From Sinorhizobium mexicanum (GTDB lineage Bacteria > Pseudomonadota > Alphaproteobacteria > Rhizobiales > Rhizobiaceae): a stretch of DNA of 64,000 bases. The notes beneath the pieces are model-generated. The model was not told the DNA's origin and ran no database searches. It was given only the letters and a program-made list of their open reading frames with translations. The stretch covers positions 3,125,501-3,189,500 of the forward strand of contig NZ_CP041238.1 of the NCBI RefSeq assembly GCF_013488225.1. The letters run 5' to 3'. The position numbers and the translations under genes were made by a program. Shown piece after piece: positions 17,617-26,468 of the stretch; positions within the stretch are counted from its first letter, which is position 1, and every line of letters begins with the position of its first letter.

Positions 17617-18651
17617 CTATCGACTCTTCCCGAGAACCTGCGTCACCGGCTGGTCGGCAAGATTGTCGATGAACCAGTTCGGATAGACCGGCGGAGGCAC
17701 GGTCTCGGCATCGAGCGCTGCGATCTCGCCTTCCGTCAACGTAAGCTCGGCGGCGCCGAGATTGTCTTCGAGCTGATGCAGCTTGGAGGCGCCGAGCAGC
17801 ACGCTCGTCACAGCATCCTTCGCCAGCAGCCAGGAGATCGCCACCTGAGCCACGCTTGCTCCGTGCGCGTCGGCGATCGTGCGCATGCGTTCGACGAGAC
17901 GGAAGCCCTGCTCCTTGTCGAAAGGTAGAATGTCGAAGCCGGAATAGCGGTTGTCTGGATCCCCGAGATTGTCGCGGGTATACTTGCCGGAGAGGAAGCC
18001 GGCGGCGAGCGGGCTCCAGACCGTCAATCCCAGGCCGTAGCGCTGCATCATCGGGATCACGTCGCGTTCGACGTCCCGGCCGAGAAGAGAATAGTGCATC
18101 TGCCCATGCGTGAAGGGCGCGAAACCGGCGGCTTTCTGGATTTCGAGCGCCGCCGCCACCTTCCAGGCCGACCAGTTCGAGAAGCCGATATAGCGCACCT
18201 TCCCCGAGCCGACCACCTCGTCCAGCACCGACAACGTCTCTTCAAGTGGCGTGTGAGGATCCTCCTTGTGAACGATGTAGACGTCGATCCAGTCGGTGCC
18301 GAGCCGTTTCAGGCTCTGGTCCACGGACCAGAGAATATGGCGACGGGAGAGACCGGCCTGCGTCAGCGGCGTGCCGGTTCGAAACCCCACTTTCGTCGCG
18401 ATGACCACGTCATCGCGGCGCGTCCTCAACGCCTCGCCGAGAATGCGCTCCGACTGACCGGAGGCGTACCCGTCGGCCGTATCGAAGAAATTGATGCCGG
18501 CGTCCAGCGCCCTCCCGACGAGTGTGGCCGCCGCCTCTGCATCGGTCTTGTAGACTGCACCGATGCTGCGGTCGCCGGCCGTGAAGGTCATGGCGCCGAA
18601 AGCAAGGCGCGAAACCACGAGACCGGTATTGCCAAGCGTTGTGTACTGCAT
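17617..18651 (-). CDS. aldo/keto reductase
   Basis: The 344-residue TIM-barrel oxidoreductase shows the catalytic tetrad: Asp and Tyr in FFDTADGYASG, Lys in VVIATKVGFR and His in DVYIVHKEDP. Further family features are YIGFSNWSAWK and the NADP-binding SVLLGASKLHQLEDNL. Start 18651 has GGAGAGAA upstream; the longer frame to 18699 is rejected. It diverges from a LysR regulator with a perfect palindrome between them, so it is probably the regulator's target. Substrate is unknown. Confidence 0.92.
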   Translation of the reverse strand: MQYTTLGNTGLVVSRLAFGAMTFTAGDRSIGAVYKTDAEAAATLVGRALDAGINFFDTADGYASGQSERILGEALRTRRDDVVIATKVGFRTGTPLTQAGLSRRHILWSVDQSLKRLGTDWIDVYIVHKEDPHTPLEETLSVLDEVVGSGKVRYIGFSNWSAWKVAAALEIQKAAGFAPFTHGQMHYSLLGRDVERDVIPMMQRYGLGLTVWSPLAAGFLSGKYTRDNLGDPDNRYSGFDILPFDKEQGFRLVERMRTIADAHGASVAQVAISWLLAKDAVTSVLLGASKLHQLEDNLGAAELTLTEGEIAALDAETVPPPVYPNWFIDNLADQPVTQVLGKSR

Positions 18652-18742
18652 GTTTCTCTCCGTTTCCGAATGGGCCGCATTGCGGTTGGCGATGATCATG
18701 CCAAAACGGATTATTGCGAAAAACAGGATGTCACTATAAAGG

Positions 18743-18763
18743 TTATGAAGAATAACTTCATAA
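18743..18763. promoter_or_regulatory. LysR-type operator palindrome
   Basis: TTATGAAG at 18743-18750 and CTTCATAA at 18756-18763 form a perfect 8-bp inverted repeat with a 5-base spacer. It contains a T-N11-A core typical of LysR boxes, 10 bases before the LysR GTG and about 90 before the reductase start. Confidence 0.65.
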
Positions 18764-18773
18764 TGGCGCGACC

Positions 18774-19679
18774 GTGGCAGTCGACCCCTTCAACGGTTTG
18801 ACGGAATTTCTGGCGGTGGCGGAGCATCGCAGCTTCACCGCCGCAGCGGCTGCGCTCGGCGTTACGCCGAATGCCGTCAGCCAAGCGATCAAGGCGCTCG
18901 AGAGCAGGCTCGGCGTTCAGCTCTTCGTTCGCACCACGCGCCGCGTGGCCCTCACGGAGGCGGGCAGCGCATTCCTGCTGCGCGTGCGCCCGGCGGCATC
19001 CGAGATCGCCGAAGCCCATGACCTGCTTGGCGGTTTTCGCGACCGGCCGATCGGCAACCTCCGCCTGACCGTCCCGCGCATGGCGATCCCGCTCGTGCTG
19101 ACGCCTTTGCTGCCGCGCTTTCGGCAGGCCTATCCGGACGTGTCCGTGGAAATCTCGATCGATGACGCGGCGATCGATATCACCGAACGCGGCTTCGATG
19201 CCGGCATCCGCATCGGCGAGGCCGTCGAAAAGGATATGGTCGCCGTCAGGCTGACGCCCGACATCGCCTGGGCCGTCGTCGGCGCACCGTCCTATTTCGC
19301 CAAACGGGGACGCCCGGCAACGCCGGAGGAACTGACGCGGCACGAGGCGATCCGCTACCGTTACCCCACGTCGGGCACGATCTATCGCTGGGAGTTCGAG
19401 CGCGAGGGCCGCGAATTCTCCGTCGACGTCCCGGGCGGCCTGATCGTCAACGACTTCCTGCTGCTTATCGAACTGGCCGAAGCCGGGATGGGGCTAGCCT
19501 ACCTGCCCGAGCCATCAGTCCGCGAGGCAGTCGCAGCGGGGCGTCTCGAACGCGTGCTGGAGGCGTATCTTCCGACGTCACCGGGTCTTTTCATCTATTT
19601 CCCCGCCAAGGCCCAGACCCAGCCCAAACTGCGGGCATTTCTCGACCTGGCGGCCAAGATCGGGCGCGAGCGGAAATAA
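18774..19679 (+). CDS. LysR-family transcriptional regulator
   Basis: The 301-residue protein has the LysR winged helix (about 1-62, NGLTEFLAVAEHRSFTAAAAALGVTPNAVSQAIKALE) and a periplasmic-binding-like effector domain (about 90-295). The GTG start at 18774 directly precedes the conserved FxxVAEHxSF segment; no better ATG is in frame. It diverges from the aldo/keto reductase, and the 18743 palindrome would allow control of both. Confidence 0.93.
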   Translation: MAVDPFNGLTEFLAVAEHRSFTAAAAALGVTPNAVSQAIKALESRLGVQLFVRTTRRVALTEAGSAFLLRVRPAASEIAEAHDLLGGFRDRPIGNLRLTVPRMAIPLVLTPLLPRFRQAYPDVSVEISIDDAAIDITERGFDAGIRIGEAVEKDMVAVRLTPDIAWAVVGAPSYFAKRGRPATPEELTRHEAIRYRYPTSGTIYRWEFEREGREFSVDVPGGLIVNDFLLLIELAEAGMGLAYLPEPSVREAVAAGRLERVLEAYLPTSPGLFIYFPAKAQTQPKLRAFLDLAAKIGRERK

Positions 19680-19786
19680 CGGCCGCGTCCACAACCAAGC
19701 CTAAAGTCCGCGCAGATTGACAATCCTGAGGCGTGCGCCGCATAGTTCGATCTAATTTCAGAAATTTAGTATAGGCGTATGCAAAA

Positions 19787-20497
19787 ATGGGAATTGGCTC
19801 TCCAAGGCAGCGCGATCGACTCGCGATATTGATAGATGCCGATAATATTCGCTCCAATTTTCTGCCGCTTATCATTCGCGAAGCATCAGCCATCGGCACT
19901 GTTTTCATCAAGCGCGTTTACGGACATTTTGGCAGTGCCGCGATGAAAGCCTGGCAGCCGCTTGTCCATGAATTTGCGCTCTTGCCGGTCCACGTCGCAC
20001 CAGCCGCAAAGAGCAAGAACGCCACCGATTTAAAGCTGGCGATCGACGCAATGGACATACTGCATCGCGGGCAAGTCGACGGCTTCTGCATTGCATCGAG
20101 CGACAGCGATTTCACCTCTCTTGCAAGCCGAATCCGGGAGGATGGTGTGTCCGTTTACGGCTTTGGGGAGAAGAAGGCGACCAACCCCTATGTGAAATCT
20201 TGCGACCGCTTCTTTTATTGCGACCTCCTTCTTGAGGAAGGTGCAAAGGCCGACTCCGGCAAGCCTGCCAAACTGCCTTTGAAGGAAATCCTGGCTGCAG
20301 TTGACGACACGTTGGGCGAAGACGGCTGGGCTCATCTTGGTGAAGTTGGCAGCGTGCTCAACAAACGCATGCCGGATTTCGACTCCCGAAATCACGGATT
20401 CAGCAACCTCAGTACGCTAATGGAGAGTATTCCGTCCCTCGAGTGCAATCGTATTAAGTCGAACGGTGGTAGCTTCATCCAAGTGAAGCGGAAATAG
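19787..20497 (+). CDS. NYN/PIN-like nuclease with C-terminal LOTUS (OST-HTH) domain
   Basis: The 236-residue protein has a NYN domain (about 8-150) with the acidic residues of the family: AILIDADNI, the Asp in KNATDLKLAIDAMD, and IASSDSDFTSLA. A LOTUS/OST-HTH domain follows (about 165-232, KEILAAVDDTLGEDGWAHLGEVGSVL ... FSNLSTLMES ... GSFIQVKR). Such proteins are probably RNases guided by the RNA-binding LOTUS part. It stands alone with its own upstream gap. The RNA target is unknown. Confidence 0.88.
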   Translation: MGIGSPRQRDRLAILIDADNIRSNFLPLIIREASAIGTVFIKRVYGHFGSAAMKAWQPLVHEFALLPVHVAPAAKSKNATDLKLAIDAMDILHRGQVDGFCIASSDSDFTSLASRIREDGVSVYGFGEKKATNPYVKSCDRFFYCDLLLEEGAKADSGKPAKLPLKEILAAVDDTLGEDGWAHLGEVGSVLNKRMPDFDSRNHGFSNLSTLMESIPSLECNRIKSNGGSFIQVKRK

Positions 20498-20539
20498 CTA
20501 CCAGTTCCTCCCGATCTCAGACGGATGGCCGGCACTCAG

Positions 20540-20917
20540 CTATGGCCGCGGTAAGGTGCAAACCTCCCCTCCACCGAAAAGCCGCGACCGAGTGAGGAAA
20601 CGCTTCTCCCGGCCATTGTCGAGCGAGAACATCCCGCCCCTGCCCGGCACCACATCGATGATCAGTTGCGTGTGCTTCCAGACTTCATACTGGCTGGCGC
20701 TGATATAGACCGGCACACCATCAATTTCGCCGAGCTTCACGTCATTGTCGCCGACGATGTACTCGTCCGCCGGATAACACATCGGCGACGAGCCGTCGCA
20801 GCAACCACCCGACTGGTGAAAGAGAATGTCGGGATGGTCGCGCCGGATTTCGCGGATGAGTTCGATCGCCGCATCGGTCGCGAGCACGCGCGGCTCGCCA
20901 TTCGTTTCCGTCATCAT
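20540..20917 (-). CDS. DUF779 protein, companion of aldehyde dehydrogenase
   Basis: The 125-residue product shows the DUF779 pattern FHQSGGCCDGSSPMCYP with paired cysteines, then DVKLGEIDGVPVYISASQYEVWKHTQLIIDVVPGRGGMFSLDN. DUF779 genes are repeatedly found next to acetaldehyde/aldehyde dehydrogenase genes, as here 96 bases downstream of one. The cysteines suggest a redox or metal role. Start 20917 has GGGAGGGAAG upstream. Biochemistry is not known to me. Confidence 0.9.
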   Translation of the reverse strand: MMTETNGEPRVLATDAAIELIREIRRDHPDILFHQSGGCCDGSSPMCYPADEYIVGDNDVKLGEIDGVPVYISASQYEVWKHTQLIIDVVPGRGGMFSLDNGREKRFLTRSRLFGGGEVCTLPRP

Positions 20918-21013
20918 TTCCTCCCTTCCCGCATGACCGACAGGCCCCCGATGAATATCGGGAGCCCGCCGGGAGGATCACCGGCGATCGCCGCCGGGAT
21001 CGAACAATGAGGA

Positions 21014-22522
<1,509 letters not shown>

Positions 22523-22704
22523 GGCTTCCTCCCTGTAAACAGCAGTCCTTTGCTGTACGAGGAAGGGTGCAGCCGAATATCGAACCGCGATAGAGAGCCG
22601 CGGCACTCGGCAGCGCCATCTGTTTCAGAACTGAGACAGGCCGGCTGGCTGCAGCGTGCTGCAGCGCAGCATCGGTCGGAACTGAACGATTTTTTGGCTC
22701 GTCC

Positions 22705-22814
22705 GCCCCTCATCCCGCTGCCGCGACCTTCTCCCCGCAGGCGGGGCGAAGGGACAAGCGGCAAACTGCCAGTCCCCTCTCCCCGCACGCGGGGAGAGGG
22801 TTAGGGTGAGGGGC
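22705..22814. repeat. MITE-like palindromic element of about 110 bp
   Basis: The ends GCCCCTCA (22705-22712) and TGAGGGGC (22807-22814) are inverted. Inside, CCTTCTCCCCGCAGGCGGGGCGAAGG and a perfect 12-bp arm pair, CCCTCTCCCCGC (22775-22786) with GCGGGGAGAGGG (22789-22800), form two hairpins. Such elements recur between genes in many proteobacteria. The gap before the regulator's stop shows no gene. Confidence 0.75.
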
Positions 22815-22834
22815 TTTTCGTGGATTTGCGCAGC

Positions 22835-23791
22835 TCAGTTCAGCGAAAGCCGCTTCATCTTGCGGTAGAGCGTGGCGCGGCTGATGCCGAGAAGGTCAGC
22901 TGCCATCGAGACGTTGCCATTGGCACGCGACAGCACGCGACGCAGCGCCGCCCGCTCGGCGTCCGGCAATTCGCCGCCGTCGCCGGGCGGTTCTTCCTGG
23001 AGCAGGTCGGCAGCGGGAACGCCCGCTGCAATCCGCCTGTCGTCGAGGCCGAGCCGCTGCCGCGCGGCGCGGGTCGCGCCAAGCACCAGATCGTCGCGGT
23101 CGACCGCAAGCAATGCCGGCCCTGCCCTGTCCATCGGTACGAGGACGATGCGGGCCCCGGCATAAGCCCGCCGGAACAGATTGGCCTCGATGCGGGAGGC
23201 GGCGTCGCGCACGGCCTGGGAAAGGATCGACACTGTTGCCTCGGATGCGTCGTCGCGGCAGGTGGAAATGTCGATCGCCCCGGCAAGCCGCCCCGCCTCG
23301 TCCCGGATCGGCGCCGTCGCGCAACTCAGGCCGATATTGCGGCTCAGGAAATGCTGGTCGCGTTGGATGATGACCGCGCGCTCGTCCGCGATGGCCGTGC
23401 CGATGCCATTTGTGCCGACGCTCGCCTCGCTCCACACGGTTCCCGACCACAGGCCGACATCGCGAAATTCGATATCGTCGCCGGCCGCCCCGCGGCGTTC
23501 GAGCGCAACGCCCTTGTCGTCGGTCAACAGAAGGCAGCAGCCGGCCCTACCAATGACTGCGAACAGCCGGTCGAGTTCTGCGACCGCCTCCGCGACCAAC
23601 ACGCCGGAGCGCTCGTGCGCCTGCCGGAATTCGTCATCCGTAAGCCGCCAGGGCGAACGGACCTCCTCCGGCGCCAGTCCATGCAGCGTCACGCAGCGGC
23701 GCCACGATGCCGCGACCGGCGAACTCGCCGCAGCCGACGATTGATGCGCGATCCTGTAGACGTGTTCGGAATGATCCCTGACAGCAGGCAT
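22835..23791 (-). CDS. AcoR-like regulator: GAF domain plus Fis HTH, no AAA+ domain
   Basis: The 318-residue product starts with the AcoR-family lead (ASSPVAASWRRC), a GAF sensor domain (about 45-195, with WSEASVGTNGIGTAIADERAV), and ends in a Fis-type HTH (about 283-316, RVLSRANGNVSMAADLLGISRATLYRKMKRL). The sigma-54 AAA+ module with GAFTGA usual between them is absent, so it cannot activate sigma-54 polymerase. Start 23791 has GGGAGGGAG upstream. It lies on the same strand as the aldehyde dehydrogenase and is a good candidate for its control. Confidence 0.88.
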   Translation of the reverse strand: MPAVRDHSEHVYRIAHQSSAAASSPVAASWRRCVTLHGLAPEEVRSPWRLTDDEFRQAHERSGVLVAEAVAELDRLFAVIGRAGCCLLLTDDKGVALERRGAAGDDIEFRDVGLWSGTVWSEASVGTNGIGTAIADERAVIIQRDQHFLSRNIGLSCATAPIRDEAGRLAGAIDISTCRDDASEATVSILSQAVRDAASRIEANLFRRAYAGARIVLVPMDRAGPALLAVDRDDLVLGATRAARQRLGLDDRRIAAGVPAADLLQEEPPGDGGELPDAERAALRRVLSRANGNVSMAADLLGISRATLYRKMKRLSLN

Positions 23792-23960
23792 CCGCTCCCT
23801 CCCTAAAAGCGTCCTCCGGCGCTGACAGGTCTGCCGATTTCCCGCTCGGCATACCCGCAGCGGCTGCACTATAGGCATCGATTGCGCGGCCGGTCCAGCC
23901 AGACGAAGGTCGCGCCGTCAAGCGCCTTCGGGGATGCAGCAAGCGCCATAGCCCACGAGG

Positions 23961-24030
23961 CCGCGTGTTTTCAGACGCGCAGAAGAACGCTGTAGCACTT
24001 TGAATTGTCGCATGTTTTTATCCTTAAATT
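23961..24030. repeat. RIME-like repeat before benE
   Basis: CGCGTGTTTTCAGACGCGC (23961-23979), then CGCTGTAGCACTTTGAATTG and TCGCATGTTTTTATCCTTAAATT match the two modules of the other elements in reverse order. The second arm of the CATGTTT module is missing, so this copy is partial. The rest of the 23792-24098 gap shows no gene. Confidence 0.65.
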
Positions 24031-24098
24031 GGGCAGTGGGATATGCTACTCGATGGTCATTTCACGCCCCCCGCCCCCGCAACATCCGGTCTTTCGCC

Positions 24099-25280
24099 AT
24101 GCTTCGCGACTTTTCGCTTCAAAGCCTTTTCATGGGTCTGCTGATCGCCTTTGTCGGTTTTGCGAGCTCTTTCGCCGTCATCCTGAACGGACTTGCCGGC
24201 GTGGGCGCAACGGAAGCCCAGGCCGCCTCCGGCCTGATGGCTCTGTCGATTTCGATGGGGGTGTGTGCAATTGTCATCAGCAGTGTGACGCGGCTGCCGA
24301 TCAGCGTCGCGTGGTCGACTCCTGGCGCCGCATTGCTCGCAAGCTCGACCGCCGTCGAGGGCGGTTTCAATGCAGCGGTCGGCGCCTTTCTCGTTTGCGG
24401 CCTGCTGATCGTCATCGCCGGGCTTTGGAAGCCGCTCGGCAGGATGGTTTCCTCGATCCCCTCGGCTTTGGCGAACGCGATGCTTGCCGGCGTGCTCATT
24501 GGCCTGTGCTTCGCACCGGTCAAGGCGATCGCCTTCAACCCCCTCTTCGGCCTGCCGATCGTTCTCGCCTGGGCTCTGGTCGGCAGCATCAATAAGCTCT
24601 ACGCCGTCCCGGCCGCCCTCCTCGCCTTCGCTCTCGTCATCGCCTTCGGCATCGAAATGCCCGATGGCATCCTTGCAAGGCTTTCCTCGGCGCTAATCCC
24701 CCAAGCCGAGTTCATCTTCCCGGTCTTCAACACGGCCGCCATGGTCAGCATCGCCCTGCCGCTCTTCATCGTGACGATGGCATCGCAGAACATTCCCGGG
24801 ATCGCCGTTCTGAAGGTCAACGACTACCACCCGAATCCCGGGCCGCTCTTTGCAACGACCGGCCTCTTTTCGGTGCTGAGCGCACCCTTCGGCGGCCATG
24901 CCGTCAATCTGGCGGCGATTACCGCGGCCATGTGCGCCGGTGTTGATTCCCACCCCGACCGCGCGCGGCGCTACTGGTCGGCGATCAATGCCGGCATTGC
25001 CTATATCGTCTTCGGCCTGCTAGCCGGCACCGTTACCACCTTCGTCAGTCTCGCGCCCCCGGTGCTGATCGAGGCAGTCGCCGGAGTGGCGCTCATCGGT
25101 GCCTTTGCAAGCTCGGCCATGGCGGCTTTCAGCGAAGCTCAGACGCGCGAAGCCGCCGCAATAACCTTCCTGGTAACCGCATCAGGCGTCAGCTTCGCCG
25201 GCGTCTCTGGGGCCTTCTGGGGTCTGATCGCCGGTGGCCTCATGCTCGCGCTCGCCCGGTTTACCAAGCGAAGGGCATGA
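24099..25280 (+). CDS. benE: BenE-family benzoate/H+ symporter
   Basis: The 393-residue integral membrane protein has about eleven to twelve hydrophobic segments and BenE motifs: LSISMGVCAIVISSVTRLPISVAWSTPGAALL near the N-terminus, LPLFIVTMASQNIPGIAVL, and APFGGHAVNLAAITAAMCAG. The family imports benzoate or related aromatics. No benzoate degradation gene is near, so the substrate is open. ATG 24099 opens MLRDFSLQSLF; the longer frame from 24000 begins in a repeat. Confidence 0.9.
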   Translation: MLRDFSLQSLFMGLLIAFVGFASSFAVILNGLAGVGATEAQAASGLMALSISMGVCAIVISSVTRLPISVAWSTPGAALLASSTAVEGGFNAAVGAFLVCGLLIVIAGLWKPLGRMVSSIPSALANAMLAGVLIGLCFAPVKAIAFNPLFGLPIVLAWALVGSINKLYAVPAALLAFALVIAFGIEMPDGILARLSSALIPQAEFIFPVFNTAAMVSIALPLFIVTMASQNIPGIAVLKVNDYHPNPGPLFATTGLFSVLSAPFGGHAVNLAAITAAMCAGVDSHPDRARRYWSAINAGIAYIVFGLLAGTVTTFVSLAPPVLIEAVAGVALIGAFASSAMAAFSEAQTREAAAITFLVTASGVSFAGVSGAFWGLIAGGLMLALARFTKRRA

Positions 25281-25438
25281 ACTGGGGCGCCCGCCTTGCA
25301 TTTCCGCCCGTTCTCGGTTATGCACCCCGCGTCCGCGCAGACACCCTTGGAGGCAACGCGGATGAAGCTGCCAGCCAGCTTCAAGTTCTTCCGCTTCTTT
25401 GACGGACGAACTCTCCAAATAACCAGAAAGGTCTACCC

Positions 25439-26056
25439 ATGAGCCAGACTTACGAGCTCAAGGCCGAGACGCGCGAACGGGTTGGTAAGGGGTCCTCCCG
25501 TGAACTTCGCCGCAACGGTCTTATCCCGGCTGTCATCTATGGTGACAAGCAGGCCCCCCTTTCCATCGCGCTCTCCACCAAGGACGTGACGATGAAGATC
25601 CACGCCGGCGGTTTCATGACCACCGTCGCGATCATCGACGTCAACGGCGAGAAGATTCGCGTCCTGCCGAAGGACTATCAGCTCGATCCGGTCCGCGACT
25701 TCACCATGCACGTCGACTTCCTGCGCGTCTCGAAGGACAGCCAGGTTTCCGTTCAGGTCCCGGTTCACTTCGAAAATGAAGAGAAGTCCCCGGGTCTCAA
25801 GCGCGGCGGTGCCCTGAACATCGTTCGCCACGAAGTCGAACTGAACGTTTCCGCCGACAGCATTCCGGAGTTCCTGACCGTTGACCTCACCGGCCTGAAC
25901 ATCGGCGACACCGTCCACATCTCGGACATCAAGCTTCCGGCAGGCGCGACCCCGGTTATCGCTGATCGCGACTTCACGGTTGCCACGATCGCCGGCCGCG
26001 TGATGGAAACCGAAGAAGAAGCAGCAGAAGAGGCCGAGGGCGAAGCAGAAGAATAA
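25439..26056 (+). CDS. rplY: 50S ribosomal protein L25/general stress protein Ctc
   Basis: The 205-residue protein is the long (CTC/TL5) form of L25. The 5S-rRNA-binding L25 domain spans about 1-95 ([31 protein letters not shown]), and the TL5 C-domain about 100-185 ([29 protein letters not shown]). An acidic Glu/Ala tail ends the chain. Start 25439 follows AGAAAGG. In related genomes pth is close behind; here a two-gene insert of about 3.5 kb intervenes. Confidence 0.97.
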   Translation: MSQTYELKAETRERVGKGSSRELRRNGLIPAVIYGDKQAPLSIALSTKDVTMKIHAGGFMTTVAIIDVNGEKIRVLPKDYQLDPVRDFTMHVDFLRVSKDSQVSVQVPVHFENEEKSPGLKRGGALNIVRHEVELNVSADSIPEFLTVDLTGLNIGDTVHISDIKLPAGATPVIADRDFTVATIAGRVMETEEEAAEEAEGEAEE

Positions 26057-26077
26057 TCTGCGTTTCGCATCTCGCCA

Positions 26078-26184
26078 GCGCTACAGCGCCGCGCGTCCAG
26101 CGGACGCGCAAAGGTCGCTGTAGCACTTGAAGTGCTGCATGATTTCGTCCTTAGATCGATCCCGATTTAAGGAATCATACAGTG
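26078..26184. repeat. RIME-like mosaic repeat after rplY (complete copy)
   Basis: GCGCTACAGCGCCGCGCGTCCAGCGGACGCGCAAAGGTCGCTGTAGC forms the first palindrome. GTGCTGCATGATTTCGTCCTTAGATCG with CGATTTAAGGAATCATACAG forms the second. It precedes the rplY terminator. Confidence 0.8.
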
Positions 26185-26198
26185 ACGGCTGACAAAAC

Positions 26199-26231
26199 AA
26201 ACCCGCTCCATGTCGCATGGGGCGGGTTTTT
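26199..26231 (+). terminator. intrinsic terminator downstream of rplY
   Basis: AAACCCGCTCCATG pairs with CATGGGGCGGGTTTTT around a TCG loop. A 15-base direct repeat (GACTTCAGGCCGTC plus one base) occurs twice just after it at 26244-26273. No gene is seen from there to 26468. Confidence 0.85.
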
Positions 26232-26468
26232 CATTTCCCGCCAGACTTCAGGCCGTCCGACTTCAGGCCGTCAGGACTTGGCTTTTTCCAGGAATCATCA
26301 TCCGCTAATGCAAGCACCGCGTCTTGTCGGCACGCTCATGAAATCTCGGCGTGCAACTTCAGCAACATTTAAGGTTTTGATGATGTCCTGCCGGCGGGGA
26401 GACATTGGTGGCAGTCCAAGAGAATTAGCAATGAATCAAATGGCAACGACTGCCGAGCGGGGCATGCG

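Noticed and set aside
24000..24098. N-terminal extension of BenE
   Set aside because: The extension starts inside a RIME-like repeat and is not hydrophobic like the family start; ATG 24099 is better.
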